A stretch of DNA of 64,000 nucleotides, taken from NCBI GenBank assembly GCA_030725715.1, contig JANRFG010000016.1, positions 1-64,000 of the forward strand, in the 5' to 3' direction. This document shows, in pieces, positions 46,434 through 55,148 of this stretch (position 1 is its first letter; each line of letters begins with the position of its first letter). A program made the translations under genes and the position numbers. The notes under the pieces were generated by a model that was given only the letters and a program-made list of their open reading frames with translations, was not told the DNA's origin and did no database searches. The DNA comes from Opitutales bacterium. Lineage in GTDB: Bacteria; Verrucomicrobiota; Verrucomicrobiia; Opitutales; UBA953.

Positions 46434-49400
46434 ATGCTTCCCCGCATCACCCCGTTCCTGAGCTTCGCTTTGGCCTGTGCCGCCGCCGTCCTTGGCGCCG
46501 CCCCGCTCAAGGTCACTGTCGTCGCCGACGACCCTGCCGCCGTCAAATCGCTCGTCGCCGAGCTCACCGCCGCCGGCGCCGTGGTGACCGAAGCGGACCG
46601 TCCGCGTGACATCCTTTCCGCCAAGCACGACAAGGACGAGGTCATCGTCCTTTATCGTAAGGACTACGCTCCCTACGAGGTCATCGATCGCGCGGCCTTG
46701 GCTGACCTCTCACATCGTGGCATCGGTTTCGTCGCCCTCCGTGGCGCGATCGCGGGTCCGTCCGCTTCTTGGGCGCGTGATACCTTCGGCGCGGGTTGGA
46801 CGCCGGAGAGCCGCCGCTTCCGCGCCTTGATGATGCTCAACATCCGGACGGACGCCCATCCGCTGGCCAAGGACGCCTCCACTTTCGACGTCACCGACCA
46901 GACGGTCTTCAACCTCGAGCTCAACGAGAAGATCCACGTGCTTGCCTCCTCGTTCACGTCGAAGGTCAGCGCCAACCGTAAGAACATCACCGAAGTCTCC
47001 GACAAGGCCTCGATCTACGATATCCAGCCGCAGGCCTGGGTCTTCGAGAATTCGCGCCTCCGTTCGGCGGTCTTTCTGCAGGGCGAAGCCGAGACGCTCG
47101 CCCATGCCAGCTACCGCACCTTCATCAAGCGTGGCATCGCCTGGGCTGGTCGTCGCGCCAATGTGGACGAACTCTGCACGCCCAAGGACCTCGTCGACCT
47201 GCGTTACCCCGTCGGTGGTCCGAGCCGCGCCGAGAAGGCCATCACCGCCTTCCAGATGCAGCCGGGCTTTAAGGCCAGCGTCATCGTGACCGAACCCCTC
47301 ATCAACAAGCCCATCGCCGTCCAGTGGGATGAGCGTGGCCGCCTCTGGGTCGCCGAGACCCCCGAATACCCGAACGGCCGCCGTCCGCTGACCGCTGAGT
47401 CCTGGCGCGAGGGCGGGGTGCTGGTGCCTGGCAGCTATGATCGTCCGGCGCAGGACAAGATCAGCGTCCTCGTCGACACCGACGGCGACGGCAAGGCCGA
47501 CCAGAAGCAGCTCTTCCACGAAGGCCTCGAACTCATCACCGGCTTCTGCCACTACAAGGATGGCGTGATCGTCGTCTGCCAGCCGAACATCGTCTGGCTC
47601 CGCGACACGAACGGCGATGGCAAAGCGGATAAGGAAGTCGTCCTCTACGGTGGTTTCACTCCTGGCGACACGCACTTCGTCGCCAATCACTTCGTCCTGG
47701 CTCCGGATGGTTGGGTCTACGCCAGCCACGGCGGCGGCGGCGAAGCCACGTTCCCGAAAGACCCTGCGAAGAAGGTGCGCATCTCGGCGGGTACCTTCCG
47801 TTTCAAGCCCGACGGTTCGGCCATCGAGCAGATCGCTTCACAGGGCGGCAACAGCTTCGGCAACGAAGTCACCGGCAAGATGGAGTTCTTCCACGGCAAG
47901 GCGACCAACGGCAACCCGATCCAGCACGCCGTCATCCCCGAGTCCATCCTGGCCAAGGCCCCGGGCACGCCGGCCAAGGCTTTCAGCTCCGTGAATCCGC
48001 GTCGTCCGGTGTTGCGTACCGATCTGCCGGATCGCGCTCCTCTGCTGCAGATCGACCAAGTCGGCTATTACACCGCGGCTTGTTCCGTGGCTGTCCAGGA
48101 GCATGGCGCCTGGCCCGAGGACTACCGTGACGGTATCTTCATCACCGAGCCGATCCTCGACGTCATCCACTTCGAGAAACTCGTCCCCAATGGCCCGACT
48201 TTCCTCGGTGAAGTGACCATCAAGGATCGGGAATGGCTCCGCTCGACGGACCATTGGTTCTGCCCGATCGACGTCTCGTTCGGTCCCGATGGTGCGCTCT
48301 ACGTACTCGATTTCTATACCCCAGTCGTCGCGCACAACGACACCCGTGGTCCCATGCACAGCAAATCCGGCGCCTCCGTCCGCCCGGACCGCGAGCACTA
48401 CTTCGGCCGTATCTACCGCATCCAGCATGACGCCGCGCCGAAGCTTGCGATCCCTGACCTCTCCAAGGCCGATATCACCGGGCTCGTCGCCGCTTTCGAC
48501 CACCCGAACAAGGTCGTCCGTTTCAACGCCCTCCGCGTGCTCATGGACAAGGAGGCCGGCCTACTCGCCTCCGCCATCGGTCCGCTCGTGACCATGGTCC
48601 GTAGCGAGGCCAAGTCCGAAGCCCGCATCGCGGCGCTCTGGGCTCTCCAGCGTCTTGATCGTCTCGAAGACGGCCTCCTGCAGGCCCTCTGCGCTGATGA
48701 GGACCCCTACGTCCGTAAGAACGCCTTCCTGGTCGCCGAGGCCGGACACAGCAAGCTCCCGACCCCCGTCTACGCCAAGGCCTTGCAGGACGCTGAACCG
48801 CGCGTCCGTCTGGCCGCCCTGCGCGCCATGGGTGCCGCGCCGCTCGAAGCCTCCGCCGGCGCTTTGCTGCTCTCCGCGCAGGCCAGCCTGACGGATGATT
48901 GGTCCAAGGCCGCCGCCACCGCTGCCGCTGCCGCTAACCCAGGCCCCGTGCTCGCGGGTATTCTGGCTGGTCCGGCTGACGCCACTGGCGCCGACTTCGC
49001 CCGCACGCTCGCCGCCTCTTTGACCGGTGAAGATGCCGTCGCGGTCCTGGCGGCCTCCGCCAAATCCGCCAACAAGCCGGTCGTCACGGCCGTCCTGCGT
49101 GAACTGTCTGCTCGTCGCGTCGCCGCTCCGGCTGTGCTCGACTCGGCCCGTCAGTCTCTGCGCACGCTGATCGCCGACCAGGATGGAGCCGTCGGTGCTT
49201 CCGCCGCCGCGGTCGCCGCGCTTTGGTTCACCGATGGCAGCCTCAAGGCCGAGCTCGCCGCCGCGGCGGTCCGTCTCTTGCCCGTGCTCTCTGACGCCAA
49301 GGCCTCGGTCGAAGCACAGGTCGCCGCCGCCCGCGTGCTCGTCCAGCTTCGCGACGCCGCCCCGGAAGTCCGTCCGGCTCTCGCGCAAGCCCTTGCCGGT

Positions 49401-51557
49401 TCCAATGAAGCCGTGGCCGTCGCCACTGCCGGAGCCCTCGCCGCCAGCGGGGACGCCTCCGTCGGCAAGATGCTCTACGCCGCCTTCCCTAAGTCGGTCG
49501 GCTCTTTCCGCGCCACCTTGTTCTCCGCGCTCGTCGGCCGTGCCGAGTGGGCCGGGCTGGTACTCGACGCGCTAGACGCCAAGTCGCTTTCCGCGATGCA
49601 GCTCGGACCCATGCAGGTCTCGCAACTCGTGCGTCACCCGGACGAAGCCGTCGCCAAGCGCGCCGCCACCGTCCTTGCCAAACTGAACGCCGGCAGCAGC
49701 CCGGCCAAGGACGACATCGTCTCGAAGCTCCGTAGCGAGGTCGAGAAGCCCGGCGACGCCGTCAAGGGCAAGGAGCTCTTCGTCGCCGTCTGCCAGACCT
49801 GCCATAAGGTCGGCAATGTCGGCAATGACTTCGGTCCGAACCTGCAGGGCATCGGCTCGCACCCGCCCGCCGAGATGCTCGTGCACATCGTCGATCCGAA
49901 CCGCATGGTCGACGACGAACACCGCACCTGGAACTTCAAGATGAAGGACGGCACGCAGTACTCGGCCCTGATCGGCAGCGAGAACCCGACCTTCGTGAAG
50001 CTCAAGCTCCCGGCCGGTCAGTCCGCTGAGCTCAAGGTCGCCGATATCGTCAGCCGCGAGCGCAGCCCGAACTCCCTCATGCCGGAAGGCTTCGAGTCGC
50101 TCGGCGCCGAAGGCCTGCGCAATGTCATCGCTTATCTCCGCAGCGTGGCCATCAGTCCGGAAGGTGAGACCGTCGGACGTTTCCGCCTGCTCGAACTTCG
50201 TGCGGCCTTCACCGCCTCGACGAATACCGGCCTCTACGCCAGCAAGGAAGCTAAGCGCGACACCTTGCCGTTCGCCCAGTTCGGCCAGGTCCAGTCCAAC
50301 GGCGTCCCTTACAAGGTCGTCGACCCCAAGACCGCCAAGGACGGACTCAACGTCATCGTCCTCAAGGGCGGCGCGAATAAAGGCGCCTATTCGAAGTCCT
50401 TCCCGCAGAAGGTCGAGATCCCCGTCGGCTCCGTCGCCAATCGCATCCACTTCCTCGGCGCCGTCGGCGGCTGGGGCGCCCACGGTGACGCCGTCGCCAT
50501 GGTCGCCGAGGTCCGCTTCCTCAGCGGCAAGGTGCAGCGCAAGGTCTTCTACGGCGGCGTCGACTTCGCCGACTACAACGGCACGGGCGACGTCCCGAAG
50601 TCCAAGTCCGCCCGTCAGCTTCTCTCCGGTGACGGCCGCCAGGTGCGCACGCATTGGATTCCGGTCGAAAGCAATGAGATCATCGAAAAGATTGTCCTGA
50701 GCTCGGAAGACACGACCATCGCTCCGACCACCGTCGCCGTCACCATCGAGATCGGTGGCCCGGCGAACCCGCCCGCGGGCAAGAACGTCGGTGCGCCCAA
50801 GGCCGGCAAGAAGAAGGGCAAGGCCAACGAAGGCCCCAGCGACCTGCTTCCCAAGGATAACCCCAAGACCACCCAGGCCTATGGTCAGTCCTTCGGGCCG
50901 CGTAAGGACGGCCAGCTCCGGGTGCTCGTCTCCGGCGCCGGCAGTTCGCACAACTTCCCGGCCTTCTTCCTCGGCACGGACGCCCTGACCGCCAAGGCAG
51001 CTGGTTATGACGTCGCTTCGACGCCGAACCTCAAGGAGACCCTCGCGCTGCTCCCGCAGGCGGATCTGCTGCTGTTCAGCGGTAACCATGCCCAGTTCGG
51101 CACGCCAGAGTTCCAGAAGGCCATCCGTGACTTCGCCGCAGCCGGGAAGGGCATCGTCCTCCTGCATGCCGCCACCTGGTATAACTGGCCGCTGACCACC
51201 AAGTATAACGACGAGTTCGTGTGCGGCGGTTCGCGTAACCACGGCCATAGTGATTTCACCTTCACCGTCACCAAGCCCGAACACCCGATCATGAAGGGCG
51301 TTCCCGCCACTTTCGTGATCAACGACGAAAGCTACAATATTGAGCTCACCCGTCCCGAAGGCGCCGACGTCCTCGGCACCATTCCTCGTCAGACTCCCAA
51401 GGAAGGACTGTCGAACATCCTGCCGTCCGTCTGGACCGTCAAGTATCCTGGCGCTCGCGTGGTCTGCATCGCCCTCGGCCATGACGAGAAGTCGCACGAC
51501 CATCCGGCCTACAAGCAGCTCCTTCTGAACTCCCTCACCTGGGTATCTAACAAGTGA
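46434..51557 (+). CDS. Giant ThuA-propeller-HEAT-cytochrome c-ThuA protein
   Basis: A 1707-residue secreted protein. Signal (1-22); N-terminal ThuA-like trehalose-utilisation domain (about 24-245); sugar dehydrogenase-type propeller (about 270-655, with DTDGDGKADQKQ); HEAT repeats (about 670-1060, Ala-rich); cytochrome c (about 1105-1240, CQTCH at 1120-1124, then NDFGPNLQGIG); a beta-sandwich segment (about 1250-1440); Lys-rich linker; a second ThuA domain (about 1480-1705) with LLHAATWYNWP and NHGHSDF. ThuA domains are linked to 3-keto-disaccharide metabolism in rhizobia. The C-terminal one keeps its landmark motifs better than the N-terminal one. Standalone gene, no clear terminator. Confidence 0.9.
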   Translation: MLPRITPFLSFALACAAAVLGAAPLKVTVVADDPAAVKSLVAELTAAGAVVTEADRPRDILSAKHDKDEVIVLYRKDYAPYEVIDRAALADLSHRGIGFVALRGAIAGPSASWARDTFGAGWTPESRRFRALMMLNIRTDAHPLAKDASTFDVTDQTVFNLELNEKIHVLASSFTSKVSANRKNITEVSDKASIYDIQPQAWVFENSRLRSAVFLQGEAETLAHASYRTFIKRGIAWAGRRANVDELCTPKDLVDLRYPVGGPSRAEKAITAFQMQPGFKASVIVTEPLINKPIAVQWDERGRLWVAETPEYPNGRRPLTAESWREGGVLVPGSYDRPAQDKISVLVDTDGDGKADQKQLFHEGLELITGFCHYKDGVIVVCQPNIVWLRDTNGDGKADKEVVLYGGFTPGDTHFVANHFVLAPDGWVYASHGGGGEATFPKDPAKKVRISAGTFRFKPDGSAIEQIASQGGNSFGNEVTGKMEFFHGKATNGNPIQHAVIPESILAKAPGTPAKAFSSVNPRRPVLRTDLPDRAPLLQIDQVGYYTAACSVAVQEHGAWPEDYRDGIFITEPILDVIHFEKLVPNGPTFLGEVTIKDREWLRSTDHWFCPIDVSFGPDGALYVLDFYTPVVAHNDTRGPMHSKSGASVRPDREHYFGRIYRIQHDAAPKLAIPDLSKADITGLVAAFDHPNKVVRFNALRVLMDKEAGLLASAIGPLVTMVRSEAKSEARIAALWALQRLDRLEDGLLQALCADEDPYVRKNAFLVAEAGHSKLPTPVYAKALQDAEPRVRLAALRAMGAAPLEASAGALLLSAQASLTDDWSKAAATAAAAANPGPVLAGILAGPADATGADFARTLAASLTGEDAVAVLAASAKSANKPVVTAVLRELSARRVAAPAVLDSARQSLRTLIADQDGAVGASAAAVAALWFTDGSLKAELAAAAVRLLPVLSDAKASVEAQVAAARVLVQLRDAAPEVRPALAQALAGSNEAVAVATAGALAASGDASVGKMLYAAFPKSVGSFRATLFSALVGRAEWAGLVLDALDAKSLSAMQLGPMQVSQLVRHPDEAVAKRAATVLAKLNAGSSPAKDDIVSKLRSEVEKPGDAVKGKELFVAVCQTCHKVGNVGNDFGPNLQGIGSHPPAEMLVHIVDPNRMVDDEHRTWNFKMKDGTQYSALIGSENPTFVKLKLPAGQSAELKVADIVSRERSPNSLMPEGFESLGAEGLRNVIAYLRSVAISPEGETVGRFRLLELRAAFTASTNTGLYASKEAKRDTLPFAQFGQVQSNGVPYKVVDPKTAKDGLNVIVLKGGANKGAYSKSFPQKVEIPVGSVANRIHFLGAVGGWGAHGDAVAMVAEVRFLSGKVQRKVFYGGVDFADYNGTGDVPKSKSARQLLSGDGRQVRTHWIPVESNEIIEKIVLSSEDTTIAPTTVAVTIEIGGPANPPAGKNVGAPKAGKKKGKANEGPSDLLPKDNPKTTQAYGQSFGPRKDGQLRVLVSGAGSSHNFPAFFLGTDALTAKAAGYDVASTPNLKETLALLPQADLLLFSGNHAQFGTPEFQKAIRDFAAAGKGIVLLHAATWYNWPLTTKYNDEFVCGGSRNHGHSDFTFTVTKPEHPIMKGVPATFVINDESYNIELTRPEGADVLGTIPRQTPKEGLSNILPSVWTVKYPGARVVCIALGHDEKSHDHPAYKQLLLNSLTWVSNK

Positions 51558-51559
51558 AG

Positions 51560-51681
51560 AGAGTATCGAGTCTGGAGTATCGAGTATCGGGGGAGTGACA
51601 TAGATTCCTCACGATTAAGTCCTCCGACCCTCCTGCAAACTTTGACTCTTCCTATACTCAATACTCCAAACTCAATACTCT
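51560..51681. repeat. Long imperfect inverted repeat with GAGTAT units
   Basis: Left arm 51560-51587 and right arm 51654-51681 (28 bases each). Reverse-complementing the right arm gives the left arm with all observed differences being C/T changes (CGAGT versus TGAGT), which would be G-T wobbles in RNA. The central 66 bases hold no gene. It lies between the giant ThuA protein and the Dabb gene and may serve as a terminator-like 3' structure. Confidence 0.7.
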
Positions 51682-51688
51682 AGCTACC

Positions 51689-51985
51689 ATGGTCTACCAC
51701 TACGGAACTTTCGTTTTCAAACAAGGCGTCACCCCGGCCCAGATCGACAACTGCTTCGCCGAGATGCGCGGCATGGTCGGCAAGATCCCCGGCTTGCTCT
51801 CCATGCAGCACGGCGTCTACCAGAGCGACGAAGGCTTGAACGACGGCTTCACCCACGGGTTCGTCATGACCTTCGACACCCCGCAGAGCCGCGACCGTTA
51901 CCTTCCTCACCCCGAGCACGAGCGCGTGAAGGAAATCGTCGTCCCGAACCTCGAGCGCGTGATGGTCTTCGACTTCACCGTCTGA
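51689..51985 (+). CDS. Dabb family protein (stress-responsive A/B barrel)
   Basis: A 98-residue single-domain protein. VYHYGTFVFKQGVT at the start, IPGLLSMQHGVYQSDEGLNDGF in the middle and FVMTFDTPQSRDRYLPHPEHERVK at the end are the classic Dabb ferredoxin-like layout; members are dimeric. Function is unknown; some relatives are small lyases or cyclases, others detoxification-related. No export signal. A truncated copy of its 3' end occurs at 53756-53834, beyond the mqo gene. Confidence 0.9.
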   Translation: MVYHYGTFVFKQGVTPAQIDNCFAEMRGMVGKIPGLLSMQHGVYQSDEGLNDGFTHGFVMTFDTPQSRDRYLPHPEHERVKEIVVPNLERVMVFDFTV

Positions 51986-52104
51986 GGACCTGTTCGATGC
52001 GCCGTCAGGCGAACAAGCGATGCCGTAGGCTCGGGCGGAGCCAATCCCTTCCGACTCCTACCGCGCCTCGCGGCGAAGGGTAAGTTTCCTGGTTGATCCG
52101 CCGG

Positions 52105-53610
52105 TCAGCTTGCCCGGAGCCCGAGGATCTTATCCGCCTGCTGGCTATACTCGCGGTACTGCTCGGCGTTCTCAGGGAGCTTGATATCCAGGTCGTAGGT
52201 CGGGATCATCGCCTTCATCCGCGCATGCCCCTCGGGGCTGGCGAGCAAGGCGGGGAAGCATTTCTTGATGACCTCGAGCACGATATTCACTGAGACCGAG
52301 GCGCCCGGCGAGGCTCCGAGCAGCGCGGAGATGCTGCACGCGGCATCGGTGATGACCTCGGTGCCGTAGTGGACAATGCCGGCCTGACCATCCGTCTTCT
52401 TGATGGCCTGCACCCGGATGCCTGCGTCGATCAGTTTCCAATCCTTGGCCTGGGCGGCCGGGTAGAAAATTTTCAGTACCTCGATGCGGTTCCGCATGCT
52501 CTGCGTGCCCTGCTGGATGAGGTAGCGGACCAGGTCGAGGTTATGGATACCAATATTGACGAGGGTCGAAAGGTTATCCGGACGAATGGAGAAGGGCAGG
52601 TCGGTGTAGCGGCCCTGCTGGTGCAGGAACTTCGTCGTCCAGGCGGCGAAGGGACCGAAAAGCAGCGTTTTCCTACCATCCAAGATGCGGGTGTCGAGGT
52701 GCGGCACAGCCATCGTCGGGGCCGCGGCGAGCGCTTGACCATAGACCTTGGCTTGGTGCTTCTCGACGATTTCCGGATTGTCGCAAACGAGCCACTGGCC
52801 GCCGATAGGGAAACCGCCTAGGCCCTTTGCCTCCGGAATGCCGGACATCTGTAGCAGCGGAAGCGTGCCGCCGCCCGCGCCGACAAAGACGAACTTGGCG
52901 CGGTTTGTCCGAACCAGCCCCGTCGCTGACTCCTTCACGCGGACTTCCCAGCCCGTACCGTCTCTACGCAGGCCGATCACGCGATGGCCGGAGGCGATGC
53001 CGCATCCCTCCTGCCGTCCAAGCCAGCTTAGTAGTTTGCGAGAGATGGCGCCAAAGTTCACATCGGTGCCCCCGTCCATCTTGGTCGCGGCAATGGGTCC
53101 GTCGCCCCGACCTTCGACCAGGAGCGGTGCCCAACTCGCCAGGGTGGTGCGGTCAGTGGTGAAGAGCATCTCCCGGAAGAAATGGTGGGCCGACATTCCG
53201 GCGTGGCGGGCCTTGAGGAATTCCACCTGGTCAGCTCCATGCACGAAGCTGATGTGGGGAACGGGATTGATGAATTCCCTCGGCTGACTGGCCATATCGT
53301 TGGCCACCGCGTAGCTCCAGAAGTGTTTCGATTGCTCGAACTGCTCGAAGATCTCGATGACCTTGGCCACCTTAACCGAGCCATCCGCCTCGCGCTTGGG
53401 CGTGTAACTCAGCTCGCAGATCCCCGCGTGCCCGGTGCCGGCGTTGTTCCAGCCATCCGAACTCTCCTGTGCCAAGCCATCGCCGGCTTCATAGAGCTGG
53501 ATGGAAAGTCGCGGATCGAGCCGCTTCAGCATCGCTCCGAGATTGGCCGACATCACGCCGCTGCCAATCAGGATGACATCGGGGTCTTCAACGTGGGTGG
53601 CGTTCGGCAT
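52105..53610 (-). CDS. mqo: Malate:quinone oxidoreductase
   Basis: A 501-residue membrane-associated FAD enzyme that oxidises malate to oxaloacetate and passes electrons to quinone, bypassing NAD malate dehydrogenase in the TCA cycle. The FAD motif is VILIGSGVMSANLGAML (GSGVMS at 16-21), with WNNAGTGHAGICELSYTP, NPVPHISFVHG, VGAGGGTLPLLQ and the C-terminal ACSISALLGASPGASVS block, all diagnostic of MQO. Length is normal. ATG 53610 fits the family; further upstream codons are non-homologous. It runs opposite to its neighbours and lies between two copies of a Dabb 3' end, suggesting insertion as a block. Confidence 0.95.
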   Translation of the reverse strand: MPNATHVEDPDVILIGSGVMSANLGAMLKRLDPRLSIQLYEAGDGLAQESSDGWNNAGTGHAGICELSYTPKREADGSVKVAKVIEIFEQFEQSKHFWSYAVANDMASQPREFINPVPHISFVHGADQVEFLKARHAGMSAHHFFREMLFTTDRTTLASWAPLLVEGRGDGPIAATKMDGGTDVNFGAISRKLLSWLGRQEGCGIASGHRVIGLRRDGTGWEVRVKESATGLVRTNRAKFVFVGAGGGTLPLLQMSGIPEAKGLGGFPIGGQWLVCDNPEIVEKHQAKVYGQALAAAPTMAVPHLDTRILDGRKTLLFGPFAAWTTKFLHQQGRYTDLPFSIRPDNLSTLVNIGIHNLDLVRYLIQQGTQSMRNRIEVLKIFYPAAQAKDWKLIDAGIRVQAIKKTDGQAGIVHYGTEVITDAACSISALLGASPGASVSVNIVLEVIKKCFPALLASPEGHARMKAMIPTYDLDIKLPENAEQYREYSQQADKILGLRAS

Positions 53611-53755
53611 TTGTTTTGGAAAGCGTTGGTTAATGGACGTCGGGAGATGGTCGGGTCGGGCTGCCAGCGGAACCACTGGGCGGCTTTTGCAAGGCTTAGC
53701 CCTTACTCCCCGCATGGCAAGTCCGTTGGGGGTCGAACACGGGGTCAGGCCTCGG
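53611..53755. other. Intergenic region upstream of mqo
   Basis: About 145 bases between mqo and the Dabb remnant. They should hold the mqo promoter (minus strand). No hairpin, operator-like palindrome or gene was recognised. Confidence 0.4.
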
Positions 53756-53834
53756 CACCCCGAGCACGAGCACGTGAAATTGATCGTCGTACCGAACCCT
53801 CGAGCGCGTGATGGTTTTTGACGTTACCGTCTGA
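53756..53834 (+). pseudogene. Dabb gene 3' fragment
   Basis: Seventy-nine bases match the last 78 bases of the intact Dabb gene (51908-51985) with about eight substitutions and one inserted C that shifts frame after HPEHEHVKLIVVPN. The shared TGA is at 53832-53834. No upstream Dabb sequence precedes it, so this is a truncated relic. Both copies are on the plus strand and bracket mqo. Confidence 0.85.
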
Positions 53835-53841
53835 GCCCTAT

Positions 53842-55008
53842 TCAGGCTTCGTCGTAGAGTCCCTTGCGTCCAGCCATCAGCCAGCTGACCGCGCACGCGA
53901 CCAGGGCGTAGCCGCCGATCGACCAACCGAAGAGTTCGCAGGCCATGACGGCGCAGGCGAGTGGGACGGCGCCGGCTCCGGCGAAGACGGCTACGAAGCC
54001 CAGCGCGGCGCAGATGCTCAGGGGAAGACTCGACAAGACCGCGGCGGCACTGCCGAGGGTGGCACCCACGAAGAAGAGCGGGGTGACTTCGCCGCCGCGG
54101 AAACCGGCGGTGACGCACATGAGCGTGAATACGAGCTTGAAGATGAAGGTCAGCGGAGCGGCGGGTTCGACCAAGGCGGATTCGATGACCGGCAGACCGA
54201 GCCCCGTGAGGTCCGCCGAGTGATGGAAGTAGATCGCGGCCGAGAACAAGGTGCCGGTGAAGAAGATCCGGGCGTAAGGCTCAGGGTTGGGCCTCGCTGC
54301 CTCGCGGCGGCTTAGCCAGACGTAGAACCACGCGATGCCCCCGCAGACGAGGCCGAGGGCCACGGCGGAACCCAGCCCTTTCAGGTCGTAGGTGGCCGGA
54401 GCAGGAAGGCGGTAGTTGGCGTGGGTGGCGAAGAAGAGTTTACGACCCACTAGATCTGCGAGATAGGCAGTAGCCAGGCAGGGGATGATCGCCCAACTAC
54501 GCTGACGGACAAACTCGAGCGCGAAGATCGCCGCGGCGATCGGGGTACCGAAGACGGCGGCGAAACCGGCGGAGACACCGCAGAGGATGAGCGCGCGGCG
54601 CTCTGATTCGTTCAGCTCGATCCAGCGCGAGCCTTGGTCGGCGATGGCTCCGCCCATCTGGAGAGCCGTGCCCTCGCGACCCACCGAGGCGCCGCCGAGG
54701 TGCGAGAGCAGGGTAGTGCCGATGATGGAGGGACCCATGGCGGCAGGCAGGGGGCTGGTCGGATCCTTGATCTGGGCGATCAGGGTCTTCACGCCCCCGG
54801 CAGAAGCTTTCAGCGGGCCCTTGTAGAGCCAGACCGTGAGCAGCCCGATGAAGGGCAAAGAGACGAGCAGCCAAGGGGTGGACCGATAGAGCGCCGTGAC
54901 CGCTTCAAGGGCGTGAAGGAAACCCGCCCCGGCGGCGCCGACGACGAGGGACACGGCAAGGATGATGGTCGTCCAACGCAGAAGAGACTTGGGGCTCAGG
55001 GGGTCCAT
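53842..55008 (-). CDS. CLC family transporter, CLC-F-like
   Basis: A 388-residue integral membrane protein with about ten hydrophobic helices. The gating-glutamate motif is GREGTALQMGG (110-120), the GREGT form typical of fluoride/proton antiporters (CLC-F) rather than GREGP of chloride CLCs. GFRGGEVTPLFFVGATLG near 295 and FGTPIAAAIFALE are also CLC-F-like. The N-terminal filter motif that reads GNNLI/V in characterised CLC-F is SAGGVKTL here (69-76), so selectivity is uncertain. No CBS domain. Its start is divergent from the Gfo/Idh/MocA gene. Confidence 0.85.
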   Translation of the reverse strand: MDPLSPKSLLRWTTIILAVSLVVGAAGAGFLHALEAVTALYRSTPWLLVSLPFIGLLTVWLYKGPLKASAGGVKTLIAQIKDPTSPLPAAMGPSIIGTTLLSHLGGASVGREGTALQMGGAIADQGSRWIELNESERRALILCGVSAGFAAVFGTPIAAAIFALEFVRQRSWAIIPCLATAYLADLVGRKLFFATHANYRLPAPATYDLKGLGSAVALGLVCGGIAWFYVWLSRREAARPNPEPYARIFFTGTLFSAAIYFHHSADLTGLGLPVIESALVEPAAPLTFIFKLVFTLMCVTAGFRGGEVTPLFFVGATLGSAAAVLSSLPLSICAALGFVAVFAGAGAVPLACAVMACELFGWSIGGYALVACAVSWLMAGRKGLYDEA

Positions 55009-55067
55009 GGCGATGTTCGGATGAAAACGACGGGCGGGGCGGGGTAAAGGGATTATAGGGTCGATTA

Positions 55068-55093
55068 GGACAGCACGTGGTGCTGTCCCTGCC
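55068..55093 (-). repeat. Single REP-like hairpin, GCAG variant
   Basis: A perfect 9-bp stem (GGACAGCAC/GTGCTGTCC, 55068-55088, loop GTG) followed by CCTGCC. On the minus strand it reads GGCAG then GGGACAGCACCACG; the same unit with GTAG occurs twice at 57983-58053. Preceding CGATTA is also shared with that element. It lies between the CLC and Gfo/Idh/MocA genes. Confidence 0.7.
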
Positions 55094-55148
55094 TGGTGAG
55101 GCCGTTGAAAACCTTTGCGGGCGTCTGACCGAGACTCAGTCTGTGGGC

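Noticed and set aside
52000-52083. Hairpin-like GC-rich stretch (GGCTCGGGCGGAGCC) downstream of Dabb
   Set aside because: Short, imperfect stems without GTAG heads or T-run; not distinguishable from base composition.
53842-55148. Fluoride riboswitch upstream of the CLC-F-like gene
   Set aside because: No recognisable conserved core was seen in 55009-55148; the only structure is the REP-like hairpin at 55068-55093.
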